A stretch of DNA of 64,000 bases from Hydractinia symbiolongicarpus (lineage: Eukaryota; Cnidaria; Hydrozoa; Anthoathecata; Hydractiniidae), in assembly GCF_029227915.1 (NCBI RefSeq), contig NC_079881.1:2790001-2854000 (forward strand). Direction: 5' to 3'. A model generated the notes under the pieces. It ran no database searches. It had not been told where the DNA came from and saw only the letters and a list, made by a program, of their open reading frames with translations. Position numbers and translations under genes: made by a program. Every line of letters starts with the position of its first letter. The stretch's first letter is position 1. Positions 41,794 to 54,100 of this stretch are shown in pieces.

Positions 41794-44646
41794 ATGTGTA
41801 ACTTGATAGTCGGTCATTTGAACGTAAACTCGTTGCGAAACAAGTTCGAAGAAATTGATTTAACTTTCAAGCACAATATTGATGTTCTGCTTCTAACTGA
41901 AACGAAAATAGATGAATCGTTCACTGATGCTCAATTTAAGTTAGATAATTACGCAATTCTGAGGAAAGATAGAAATGGACATGGTGGCGGTATTTTACTC
42001 TATATAAATGAAAATATTCCCTTCAAAGTGTTGCGAAAATATACTTTACCGGATGATATCGAAGTTTTAGTTGTCGAAATAAATCTTCGAAAACGCAAAT
42101 GGCTTTTAATCGGTGCATATAAACCACCGTTACAAAAAAATTACTACTTTTTAACTCAAATCGCAAATGTATTGATTTCACATCTCAACTATCACGAAAA
42201 CATCATAATTATGGGTGATTTAAACATGGAAATAAGTGACACAGATTTCGATAACTTCATTACAACATACGACCTCCATAGACTAATCAAATCACCAACC
42301 TGCTTTAAGTCAAGTACTTCGCCTTCTTGCATTGATCACATATTAACAAATCAACCAAATTTCTTTAAAAATAGTGTAACAATCGAAACTGGCATATCAG
42401 ATTGGCATTTATTTGTTGGAAGTGTGATGAGAATGAACGTGATTAAAGGCGACCCAATTGTGAAACACTACAGAAATTACAACAAAATTGACTACTTTGA
42501 TTTTGAAAGAACATTATCAATGAACTTTTTGAAATTACTTGAGAACAATTACGACTTTAACCAATTCAACTTATGCATCACGTCTACGCTAAACCATTTT
42601 GCACCATTGAAAAAGAAAATACTAAGATTCAATAACGCACCTTTTATCACCAAGGAGCTTCGCAAAGCTATTATGCACAGATCCAAACTTCGTCGCATAT
42701 ATAACAAATCACGATCAAAAGAAAATTGGTCCAACTTCACTAGACAGAGAAACTACTGTGTTTCCTTATTACGAAAAACCAGACGTTCGTATTTCAAGGG
42801 TTTACGTATGACAAGCATTACTGATAATAAAAAGTTCTGGAAGTCTGTCAAGCCATTGTTTTCAAACGTTAGTTATAACACCAACAAAATTATCTTAATC
42901 GAGAAAGAAAAGATAGTCACCGACGAACAAAAATTATGCAAAATCTTCAATGAATATTACACCAACATCACGAAAAATTTACCAATCAAACCAAACGATG
43001 ATACACATACAGCAACCATTCACGATGCAATCCACTCGTATACTAATCACATCAGTATTTTGAAAATTCGTGAAAATGTGGGTTATGGTGAAAAGTTCTA
43101 TTTTTCGCTGGTTGAACAGCCTGATGTTCTCAAAGTCATCAAAGACATGGATGCAAAGAAATCTTCTGTTAGTGGTGATTTTCCAGTTTTTATGTTGAAA
43201 AAGTTTATTCATATCTTTGTTCCTATCCTCACTAATATTATAAATTTTTGTTTACAGTCTAATATTTTTCCTGATGATTTAAAACTTGCAGAGGTTATAC
43301 CTGTTTTTAAGAAGGATGACTGTAATGATAAGGAGAACTATAGACCTGTTAGCTTGCTTCCCTGTTTATCAAAGGTTTTTGAAAGAATTATTCTTAATCA
43401 AATGCACACTTTTATGCATGACAAACTCAGCCCTCATCTATCAGGCTTCAGAAAGGGTTATAATACACAATATGCTCTCATTCGAATGATTGAACAATGG
43501 AAAAGCACACTTGATAATAAGGGTGTAGTTGGAGCAGTGCTAATGGACCTTTCAAAAGCTTTTGATACTATCAACCATGATTTGCTCATTGCAAAGCTGC
43601 ATGCCTATGGTTTTTCTGAATCTTCTTTATTATTTATTCACTCATACTTGAAAAATCGTTTTCAGAGAACCAGAATAAATTCTTCTTTTAGCGAATGGCT
43701 TCCTCTTCAAGTTGGAGTTCCACAAGGATCAATCTTAGGACCTCCTTTCTTCAATTATTCTATAAACGATTTATTCTGGTTCATTATTCAATCATCCCTT
43801 TGTAACTTTGCAGATGATAACACTTTATATGCTTGTGAAAATTCATTAGAAGATGTAAAACAAACACTGCTTACTAATTTGGTCATAGTTAATAATTGGT
43901 TTTATGAAAAATACTTAGCAATAAATTTGAAAAAGTATCAATATATTGTATTAGGTCATCACGATAAAAGTTTGATATTTAACCATTTGAAAATTGCGTG
44001 TAAATCGTCTGTAGTGCTTCTTGGTGTTACGATTGACTCGAGACTAAACTTTCATTCGCATGTCAAAAACATCTGTAATAAGGCTAGTAGGAAACTCAAC
44101 GTGCTTCAAAGGATATCTTCCTTTTTGACACCCAAGATGAAGCGTTTTCTCTTCAATTCATTTATTTTGTCTCAGTTTTCTTACTATCCCTTAGTATGGA
44201 TGTTTTGTGGAAAAGTTGCGAATAATCGAATCAATCGTATTCATGAACGTTGTCTAAGAATCATACAGGACGATATAAATGGCAGTTACGATGAACTTTT
44301 ATCTTTATGTAATGTTAAAAATATTCACATCATCAATTTACAGAATTTAATGAAAGAGGTTTACAAATTTTTAAATGGATTGTCACCTCTATATATGAAC
44401 GAGATATTTTCTGTTAGGGAAAACAAGTACAACCTTCGTTGCTTTAATTTGATCAGGCGACCAACTTGTCGGACAACGTACTATGGCTTAAATACTTTAT
44501 CAAATATTGCAGGGAAGCTATGGATATCTGTGCCTGACGCTACAAAGAATGCTCCTTCTCTCGAAGCCTTTCGTAGCTCAATAAAATTTTGGGAAGGTGA
44601 TGTTTGCACCTGTAAAATATGCATGGATATACCATACATATTTTAA
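41794..44646 (+). CDS. Retrotransposon ORF2: APE endonuclease and reverse transcriptase
   Basis: This 950-residue protein would nick target DNA and copy the element RNA from the nick. The APE-type endonuclease covers about residues 1-225: N10 in GHLNVNSL, E36 (LLLTETKID), D142/N144 (MGDLNME), D181/H182 (CIDHILTN) and S202/D203/H205 (ISDWHLF). The RT lies at about 480-760: VIPVFKK and YRPVSLLP, motif A with D585 (MDLSKAFDTI), motif B (GVPQGSILG), motif C with FADD at 672-675, and LGVTIDSRLNF. The C-terminal region has scattered Cys residues without a clear zinc knuckle. No RNase H is seen. The frame is open for 33 codons upstream to the ORF1 TGA, so the true N-terminus may lie in that linker. 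Confidence 0.94.
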   Translation: MCNLIVGHLNVNSLRNKFEEIDLTFKHNIDVLLLTETKIDESFTDAQFKLDNYAILRKDRNGHGGGILLYINENIPFKVLRKYTLPDDIEVLVVEINLRKRKWLLIGAYKPPLQKNYYFLTQIANVLISHLNYHENIIIMGDLNMEISDTDFDNFITTYDLHRLIKSPTCFKSSTSPSCIDHILTNQPNFFKNSVTIETGISDWHLFVGSVMRMNVIKGDPIVKHYRNYNKIDYFDFERTLSMNFLKLLENNYDFNQFNLCITSTLNHFAPLKKKILRFNNAPFITKELRKAIMHRSKLRRIYNKSRSKENWSNFTRQRNYCVSLLRKTRRSYFKGLRMTSITDNKKFWKSVKPLFSNVSYNTNKIILIEKEKIVTDEQKLCKIFNEYYTNITKNLPIKPNDDTHTATIHDAIHSYTNHISILKIRENVGYGEKFYFSLVEQPDVLKVIKDMDAKKSSVSGDFPVFMLKKFIHIFVPILTNIINFCLQSNIFPDDLKLAEVIPVFKKDDCNDKENYRPVSLLPCLSKVFERIILNQMHTFMHDKLSPHLSGFRKGYNTQYALIRMIEQWKSTLDNKGVVGAVLMDLSKAFDTINHDLLIAKLHAYGFSESSLLFIHSYLKNRFQRTRINSSFSEWLPLQVGVPQGSILGPPFFNYSINDLFWFIIQSSLCNFADDNTLYACENSLEDVKQTLLTNLVIVNNWFYEKYLAINLKKYQYIVLGHHDKSLIFNHLKIACKSSVVLLGVTIDSRLNFHSHVKNICNKASRKLNVLQRISSFLTPKMKRFLFNSFILSQFSYYPLVWMFCGKVANNRINRIHERCLRIIQDDINGSYDELLSLCNVKNIHIINLQNLMKEVYKFLNGLSPLYMNEIFSVRENKYNLRCFNLIRRPTCRTTYYGLNTLSNIAGKLWISVPDATKNAPSLEAFRSSIKFWEGDVCTCKICMDIPYIF

Positions 44647-44799
44647 CTTTACTTATTTATTTATTTTCCTTATTTTTTATCGCTGTTTGCCTTGTTTTAC
44701 GTTTTGTTGTCGATTTAAATTAGTTATTTAAATACTATTGTATCTATCGACGTTAAATAAAGAGAAAATCAAAAAAAAAAAATCAAAATCAAAAAAAAA
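44647..44799 (+). other. 3' UTR and tail of the intact retrotransposon
   Basis: This AT-rich 3' UTR contains CGACGTTAAATAAAGAG (AATAAA at 44756-44761), followed by an A-rich tail with repeated ATCAAA. The truncated copy has the same UTR with a slightly different number of AATCAAA units, which shows that the tail is made or varied during insertion. Confidence 0.8.
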
Positions 44800-47076
44800 T
44801 GTTAAAAGCGATGCAACCTAGTAATATCCGAATACTATCGCTAAAAGAATGTGGGGACGAATATGTGACGCAACCGTTGTAACTCAAAGTGACTGATACC
44901 GTTAGAACGTCATTGAAATGTAGTTTTTGAAACTGTCTCTATTTCTTCAGCGCGCAATAACGGCTAGGATTGGTCCCACAGTAAAAAAGGACTTATTTAT
45001 CTAAAAATTTAAAAAAAGCGCTACCACAGAGCATAGTGCACTCGCTGAATCCAAGCAATCATGTCGAATTAAGAAGAATGTTATTTCTTGTAATCAAACT
45101 GGCACATTTATCACATTTATAAGGTCAAACTCCAAAATCAGTTCAATTAAGTCCCACAGTCAATCGTTTCATTGTTGAAAGCGATGCAACATGGTAATAG
45201 CGGAAAAATATCGCTAAATACATGTTGGTACGAACATGTGACGCAACGGTTGTAACTCAAACGGACTGATACCGCTAGAAAGTCATTGAAATGTAGTTCT
45301 TGAAACTGTCTCTATTTCTTCAGCGCGCGATAACGGATTGGATTGGTCCCACAGTAAAAAATGACTTATTTATCTAAATTTTGAAATGAACCGCTTCCAA
45401 AGGGCCCAGAGTAATCGGTGATTTCCAACAATCATGTCAAAGTAAGAAGAATGTTATTTCTTGGAGTCCAGTTGGCTCACTTATCACATTTATAAGGTCA
45501 CAGGCCAAAGTTAGTTCAATTAAGTCCCACAGTCAATCATTTCATTGTTAAAAGCGATATAACTTAGTAATATCGGAAAAATGTCACTAGATACATGTTG
45601 GTACGAATATGTGACGCAACCGTTGTAACTCAAACGGACTGATACCGCTGGAAAGTCATTGAAATGTAGTTTTTGAGAATATCTCTATTTCTTCAGTGCG
45701 TGCTAACGGCCATGATTGGTCCCACAGTAAAAAAGGACTTATTTATCTAAAAATTTATAAAAAGCGCTACCACAGAGCATAGTGCACTCGCTGAATCCAA
45801 GCAATCATGTCGAATTAAGAAGAATGTTATTTCTTGTATTCAAACTGGCACATTTATCACATTTATAAGGTCAAACTCCAAAATCAGTTCAATTAAGTCC
45901 CACAGTCAAACGTTTCACTGTTAAAAGCGATACAACCTAGTAATATCCGAATACTATCGCTAAATGCATGTGGGGACGAATATGTGACGCAACTGTTGTA
46001 ACTCAAAGTGACTGACACCGTTAGAACGTCATTGAATTGTAGTTTTTGAAACTGTCTCTATTTCTTCAGCGCGCAATAACGGCTAGGATTGGTCCTACAG
46101 TAAAAAAAGACTTATTGATCTAAAGTTTTTAAAAAAGCGCTACAACAGAGCATAGTGTACTCGCTGAATTCCAGCAATCATCTCGAATTAAGAAGAATGT
46201 GATTCCTTGGAGTCCAATTGGTTCATTTATCAAATTTATAAGGTTAAACTCCAAAATCAGTTCAATTAAGTCCCACAGTCAAACGTTTCACTGTTAAAAG
46301 CGATGCAACCTAGTAATACCTGAATACTATCGCTAAATGCATGTGCGGACGAATATGTGACGCAACCGTTGTAACTCAAAGTGACTGATACCGTTAGAAC
46401 GTCATTGAAATGTAGTTTTTGAAACTGTCTCTATTTCTTCAGCGCGCAATAACGGCTAGGATTGGTCCCACAGTAAAAAAGGACTTATTTATCTAAATTT
46501 TTAAATGAAGCGCTTCCACAGCGCCCAGTGTAATCGCTGATTTCCAACAATCAAGTCAAAGTAAGAAGAATGTTAGTTCTTGGAGTCCAGTTGGCTAACT
46601 TATCACATTTATAAGGTCACAGGCCAAAGTTAGTTCAATTAAGTCCCACAGTTAATCATTTCATTGTTAAAAGCGATATAACTTAGTAATATCGGAAAAA
46701 TGTCACTAAATACATGTTGGTACGAATATGTGACGCAACCGTTGTAACTCGAACGGACTGATACCGCTAGAAAGTCATTGAAATGTAGTTTTTGAGAATA
46801 TCTCTATTTCTTCAGTGCGTGCTAACGGCCATGATTGGTCCCACAGTAAAAAATGGCTTATTTATCTAAATATTGAAAAAAAAGCGCTACCACAGAGCAT
46901 AGTGCACTCGCTGAATCCAAGCAATCATGTCGAATTAAGAAGAATGTTTTTCTTGTATTCAAACTGGCACATTTATCACATTTATAAGGTTAAACTCCAA
47001 AATCAGTTCAATTAAGTCCCACAGTCAAACGTTTCACTGTTAAAAGCGATGCAACCTAGTAATATCCGAATACTAT

Positions 47077-50000
47077 CGCTAAATGCATGTGGGGACGAAT
47101 ATGTGACGCAACCGTTGTAACTCAAAGTGACTGATACCGTTAGAACGTCATTGAAATGTAGTTTTTGAAACTCTCTCTATTTCTTCAGCGCGCAATAACG
47201 GCTAGGATTGGTCCCACAGTAAAAAAGGACTTATTTATCTAAAAATTTAAAAAAAGCGCTACCACAGAGCATAGTGCACTCGCTGAATCCAAGCAATCAT
47301 GTCGAATTAAGAAGAATGTTATTCCTTGTATTCAAACTGGCACATTTATCACATTTATAAGGTCAAACTCCAAAATCAGTTCAATTAAGTCCCACAGTCA
47401 ATCGTTTCATTGTTGAAAGCGATGCAACATGGTAATAGCGGAAAAATATCGCTAAATACATGTTGGTACGAACATGTGACGCAACGGTTGTAACTCAAAC
47501 GGACTGATACCGCTAGAAAGTCATTGAAATGTAGTTCTTGAAACTGTCTCTATTTCTTCAGCGCGCGATAACGGATTGGATTGGTCCCACAGTAAAAAAT
47601 GACTTATTTATCGAAATTTTGAAATGAACCGCTTCCACAGCGCCCAGTGTAATCGCTGATTTCCAACAATCAAGTCAAAGTAAGAAGAATGTTAGTTCTT
47701 GGAGTCCAGTTGGCTAACTTATCACATTTACAAGGTCACAGGCCAAAGTTAGTTCCATTAAGTCCCACAGTCAATCATTTCATTGTTAAAAGCGATATAA
47801 CTTAGTTATATCGGAAAAATGTCACTAAATACATGTTGGTACGAATATGTGACGCAACCGTTGTAACTCGAACGGACTGATACCGCTAGAAAGTCATTGA
47901 AATGTAGTTTTTGAGAATATCTCTATTTCTTCAGTGCGTGCTAACGGCCATGATTGGTCTCACAGTAAAAAGGGCTTATTTATCTAAATATTTAAAAAAA
48001 AGCGCTACCACAGAGCATAGTGCACTCGCTGAATCCAAGCAATCATGTCGAATTAAGAAGAATGTTTTTTCTTGTATTCAAACTGGCACATTTATCACAT
48101 TTATAAGGTTAAACTCCAAAATCAGTTCAATTAAGTCCCACAGTCAAACGTTTCACTGTTAAAAGCGATGCATGTGGGGACGAGTATGTGACGCAACCGT
48201 TGTAACTCGAACGGACTGATACCGCTAGAAAGTCATTGAAATGTAGTTTTTGAAACTGTCTCTATTTCTTCAGCGCGCGATAACGTCTAGGAATGGTCCC
48301 ACAGTAAAAAAAGACTGATTTATCTAAATTTTTTAAAAAAGCGCTACCACAGAGCATAGTGTACTCGCTGAATTCCAGCAATCATCTCGAATTAAGAAGA
48401 ATGTGATTCCTTGGAGTCCAATTATCTCATTTATCGCATCTATAATGTCACAGTCCAGAATCAGTTCAACTAAGTCCCACAGTCAATCGCTTCACTGTTA
48501 AAAGCGATGCAACCTAGTAATGTCAGAAAAATATCGCTAAGTACATGTTGGTACGAATATGTGACCCAACCGTTGTAACTCAAACGGACTGACACCGTTA
48601 GAAAGTCAGTGAGATGTAGTTTTTGAAACTGTCGCCCTTTTTTCAGCACGCGATAACGGCTAGGATTGGTCCTACAGTAGAGAATGACTTATTTATCTCA
48701 ATTTTTAAATGAAGCGCTTCCACAGCGCCCAGTGTAATCGCTGATTTCCAACAATCAAGTCAAAGTAAGAAGAATGTTAGTTCTTGGAGTCCAGTTGGCT
48801 AACTTATCACATTTACAAGGTCACAGGCCAAAGTTAGTTCCATTAAGTCCCACAGTCAATCATTTCATTGTTAAAAGCGATATAACTTAGTTATATCGGA
48901 AAAATGTCACTAAATACATGTTGGTACGAATATGTGACGCAACCGTTGTAACTCGAACGGACTGATACCGCTAGAAAGTCATTGAAATGTAGTTTTTGAG
49001 AATATCTCTATTTCTTCAGTGCGTGCTAACGGCCATGATTGGTCTCACAGTAAAAAGGGCTTATTTATCTAAATATTTTAAAAAAAGCGCTACCACAGAG
49101 CATAGTGCACTCGCTGAATCCAAGCAATCATGTCGAATTAAGAAGAATGTTTTTTCTTGTATTCAAACTGGCACATTTATCACATTTATAAGGTTAAACT
49201 CCAAAATCAGTTCAATTAAGTCCCACAGTCAAACGTTTCACTGTTAAAAGCGATGCATGTGGGGACGAGTATGTGACGCAACCGTTGTAACTCGAACGGA
49301 CTGATACCGCTAGAAAGTCATTGAAATGTAGTTTTTGAAACTGTCTCTATTTCTTCAGCGCGCGATAACGGCTAGGAATGGTCCCACAGAAAAAAAAGAC
49401 TGATTTATCTAAATTTTTTAAAAAAGCGCTACCACAGAGCATAGTGTACTCGCTGAATTCCAGCAATCATCTCGAATTAAGAAGAATGTGATTCCTTGGA
49501 GTCCAATTATCTCATTTATCGCATCTATAATGTCACAGTCCAGAATCAGTTCAACTAAGTCCCACAGTCAATCGCTTCACTGTTAAAAGCGATGCAACCT
49601 AGTAATGTCAGAAAAATATCGCTAAGTACATGTTGGTACGAATATGTGACCCAACCGTTGTAACTCAAACGGACTGACACCGTTAGAAAGTCAGTGAGAT
49701 GTAGTTTTTGAAACTGTCGCCCTTTTTTCAGCACGCGATAACGGCTAGGATTGGTCCTACAGTAGAGAATGACTTATTTATCTCAATTTTTAAATGAAGC
49801 GCTTCCACAGCGCCCAGTGTAATCGCTGAGTTCCAACAATCATGTCAAAGTAAGAAGAATGTTATTTCTTGGGATCCAATTGTCTTATTTATCACATTTA
49901 TCAGGTCACAGTCCAAAGTTAGTTCAATTAAGTCCCACAGTCAATCGTTTCACTGTTAAAAGCGATGCAACCTAGTAATTTCGGAAAAAAATCACTAAAT

Positions 50001-50715
50001 ACATGTTGGTACGAATATGTGACGCAACCGTTGTAACTCGAACGGACTGATACCGCTAGAAAGTCATTGAAATGTAGTTTTTGAGAATATCTCTATTTCT
50101 TCAGTGCGTGCTAACGGCCATGATTGGTCCCACAGTAAAAAATGGCTTATTTATCTAAATTTTTAAATGAAGCGCTTCCACAGCGCCCAGTGTAATCGCT
50201 GATTTCCAACAATCAAGTCAAAGTAAGAAGAATGTTAGTTTTTGGAGTCCAGTTGGCTAACTTATCACATTTACAAGGTCACAGGCCAAAGTTAGTTCCA
50301 TTAAGTCCCACAGTCAATCATTTCATTGTTAAAAGCGATATAACTTAGTTATATCGGAAAAATGTCACTAAATACATGTTGGTACGAATATGTGACGCAA
50401 CCGTTGTAACTCGAACGGACTGATACCGCTAGAAAGTCATTGAAATGTAGTTTTTGAGAATATCTCTATTTCTTCAGTGCGTGCTAACGGCCATGATTGG
50501 TCTCACAGTAAAAAGGGCTTATTTATCTAAATATTTAAAAAAAAGCGCTACCACAGAGCATAGTGCACTCGCTGAATCCAAGCAATCATTTCGAATTAAG
50601 AAGAATGTTTTTTCTTGTATTCAAACTGGCACATTTATCACATTTATAAGGTTAAACTCCAAAATCAGTTCAATTAAGTCCCACAGTCAAACGTTTCACT
50701 GTTAAAAGCGATGCA
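47077..50715 (+). repeat. 3-monomer repeat family carrying a shared 34-bp deletion
   Basis: The satellite motif GCGATGCATGTGGGGACGAG occurs at about 48165, 49250 and 50708. Intact relatives read GCGATGCAACCTAG...CTAAATGCATGTGGGG. The missing 34 bp are bounded by the 5-bp repeat ATGCA. The copies are 1085 and 1458 bp apart (three monomers less 34 bp, and four monomers less 34 bp), so the deletion happened once and was then amplified with its neighbours. Confidence 0.85.
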
Positions 50716-51173
50716 TGTGGGGACGAGTATGTGACGCAACCGTTGTAACTCGAACGGACTGATACAGCTAGAAAGTCATTGAAATGTAGTTTTTGAAAAT
50801 GTCTCTATTTCTTCAGCGCGCGATAACGGCTAGGAATGGTCCCACAGTAAAAAAAGAATGATTTATCTAAATTTTTTAAAAAAGCGCTACCACAGAGCAT
50901 AGTGTACTCGCTGAATTCCAGCAATCATCTCGAATTAAGAAGAATGTGATTCCTTGGAGTCCAATTATCTCATTTATCGCATCTATAATGTCACAGTCCA
51001 GAATCAGTTAAACTAAGTCCCACAGTCAATCGCTTCACTGTTAAAAGCGATGCAACCTAGTAATGTCAGAAAAATATCGCTAAGTACATGTTGGTACGAA
51101 TATGTGACCCAACCGTTGTAACTCAAACGGACTGACACCGTTAGAAAGTCAGTGAGATGTAGTTTTTGAAACT

Positions 51174-54100
51174 GTCGCCCTTTCTTCAGCACGCGATAAC
51201 GGCTAGGATTGGTCCTACAGTAGAGAATGACTTATTTATCTCAATTTTTAAATGAAGCGCTTCCACAGCGCCCAGTGTAATCGCTGAGTTCCAACAATCA
51301 TGTCAAATTAAAAAGAATGTTATTTCTTGGGGTCCAATTCTCTTATTTATCACATTTATCAGGTCACAGGCCAGAGTTAGTTCAATTAAGTCCCACAGTC
51401 AATCGTTTCACTGTTAAAAGCGATGCAACCTAGTAATATCGGAAAAAAATCACTAAATACATGTTGGTACGATAATGTGACGCAACCGTTGTAACTCAAA
51501 CGGACTGATACTGTTAGAACGTCATTGAAAGGTAGTTTTTGAAACTGTCTCCTTTTCTTCAGCTTGCAATAACGACTCGGATTGGTCCCACAGTAAAAAA
51601 TGACTTATTTATCTAAATTTTTAAATGAAGCGCTGCCACAGCGCCAAGTGCAATTGCTGAGTTCCAACAATCATGTCAAAGTAAGAAAAATGTTATTTCT
51701 TGGAGTCCAGTTGGCTCACTTATCACATTTATAAGGTCACAGGCCAAAGTTAGTTCAATTAAGTCCCACAATCAATCATTTCATTGTTAAAAGCGATATA
51801 ACTTAGTAATATCGGAAAAATGTCACTAAATACATGTTGGTACGAATATATGACGCAGCCGTTGTATCTCAAACGGATTGACACCGCCATGAAGTCAATG
51901 AGATTTAGTTTTTGAGAATGTCTCTATTTCTTCAGTGCGTGCTAACGGCTAGGATCGGTCCCACAGTAAAGAATGACTTATTTATCTAAAGTTTTAAATG
52001 AAGCGCTACCACAGCGCCCAGTGTAATCGGTGAGTTCCGGCAATCATTTCAAATTAAGAAGAATGTCACTTCTTGGAGTCCAATTGTCTCATTTATCACA
52101 TTTATCATGTTACAGTCCAAAGTTAGATTAACTAAGTCCCACCGACAATCGTTTCACTGTTAAAAGCGATGCATCCTAGTAATATCAGAAAAATAGGGTT
52201 AAATACATGTTGGTACGAATATGTGACCAAACCGTTGAAACTCGAACGGACTGATACAGTTAGAATGTCATTAAAAGGTAGTTTTTGAAACTGTGTCTAT
52301 TTCTTCAGCACGCAATAACGGCTAGGATTGGTCCCACAGTAAAAAATAACTTTTTTATCTAAATTTTTAAATGAAGCGCTTCCAAAGAGCCAAGTGCAAT
52401 CGCTGAATCCAAGCAATCATGTCGAATTAAGAAGAATGTTATTTCTTGTATTCAAACTGGCACATTTATCACATTTATAAGGTCAAACTCCAAAATCAGT
52501 TCAATTAAGTCCCACAGTCAATCATTTCATTGTTAAAAGCGATATAACTTAGTAATATCGGAAAAATGTCACTAAATACATGTTGGTACGAATATGTGAC
52601 GCAACCGTTGTAACTCAAACGGACTGATACTGCTAGAAAGTCATTGGAATGTAGTTTTTGAAACTGTCTCTATTTTTTCAGCGCGCGATAACGGCTAGGA
52701 TTGGTCCCACAGTAAAAAATGACTTATTTATCTAAATTTTTAAATGAAGCGCTTCCACAGCGCCCAGTGTAATCGCTGATTTCCAACAATCAAGTCAAAG
52801 TAAGAAGAATGTTAGTTCTTGGAGTCCAGTTGGCTAACTTATCATATTTACAAGGTCACGGGCCAAAGTTAGTTCAATTAAGTCCCACAGTCAATCATTT
52901 CATTGTTAAAAGCGATATAACTTAGTTATATCGGAAAAATGTCACTAAATACATGTTGGTACGAATATGTGACGCAACCGTTGTAACTCGAACGGACTGA
53001 TACCGCTAAAAAGTCATTGAAATGTAGTTTTTGAGAATATCTCTATTTCTTCAGTGCGTGCTAACGGCCATGATCGGTCTCACAGTAAAAAAGGGCTTAT
53101 TTATCTAAATATTTAAAAAAAGCGCTACCACAGAGCATACTGCACTCGCTGAATCCAAGCAATCATGTCGAATTAAGAAGAATGTTTTTTCTTGTATTCA
53201 AACTGGCACATTTATCACATTTATAAGGTTAAACTCCAAAATCAGTTCAATTAAGTCCCACAGCCAAACGTTTCACTGTTAAAAGCGATGCAACCTAGTA
53301 ATATCCGAATACTATCGCTAAATGCATGTGGGGACGAGTATGTGACGCAACCGTTGTAACTCGAACGGACTGATACCGCTAGAAAGTCATTGAAATGTAG
53401 TTTTTGAAACTGTCTCTATTTCTTCAGCGCGCGATAACGGCTAGGAATGGTCCCACAGTAAAAAAAGACTGATTTATCTAAATTTTTAAAAAAAGCGCTA
53501 CCACAGAGCATAGTATACTCGCTGAATTCCAGCAATCATCTCGAATTAAGAAGAATGTGATTCCTTGGAGTCCAATTATCTCATTTATCGCATCTCTAAT
53601 GTCACAGTCCAGAATCAGTTCAACTAAGTCCCACAGTCAATCGCTTCACTGTTAAAAGCGATGCAACCTAGTAATGTCAGAAAAATATCGCTAAGGACAT
53701 GTTGGTACGAATATGTGACCCAACCGTTGTAACTCAAACGGACTGACACCGTTAGAAAGTCAGTGAGATGTAGTTTTTGAAACTGTCGCCCTTTCTTCAG
53801 CACGCGATAACGGCTAGGATTGGTCCTACAGTAGAGAATGACTTATTTATCTCAATTTTTAAATGAAGCGCTTCCACAGCGCCCAGTGTAATCGCTGAGT
53901 TCCAACAATCATGTCAAATTAAAAAGAATGTTATTTCTTGGGGTCCAATTGTCTTATTTATCACATTTATCAGGTCACAGTCTAAAGTTAGTTCAATTAA
54001 GTCCCACAGTCAATCGTTTCACTGTTAAAAGCGATGCAACCTAGTAATATCGGAAAAAAATCACTAAATACATGTTGGTACGATAATGTGACGCAACCGT

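Larger units (their letters stand above)
40572..44799 (+). mobile_element. CR1-like non-LTR retrotransposon with both ORFs intact
   Basis: This is a 4.2-kb insertion in the satellite. It is flanked by TGTT at 40568-40571 and 44800-44803, probably a 4-bp target duplication. It holds a short 5' leader (40 nt before the first ATG), ORF1 (coiled coil plus SGNH fold), ORF2 (APE endonuclease plus RT), and a 3' UTR with AATAAA (44756) ending in an A-rich ATCAAA-type tail. An ORF1 with an SGNH/esterase-like domain and an APE-RT ORF2 place it in the CR1 group. Because the ORF1 frame is open through the leader to the junction, a small 5' truncation cannot be excluded. No stop or frameshift damages either ORF, so it may be active. 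Confidence 0.95.

Noticed and set aside
41017-43212. Antisense frames over retrotransposon ORF1 and ORF2
   Set aside because: They are short, without domains, and opposite to well-supported sense ORFs.
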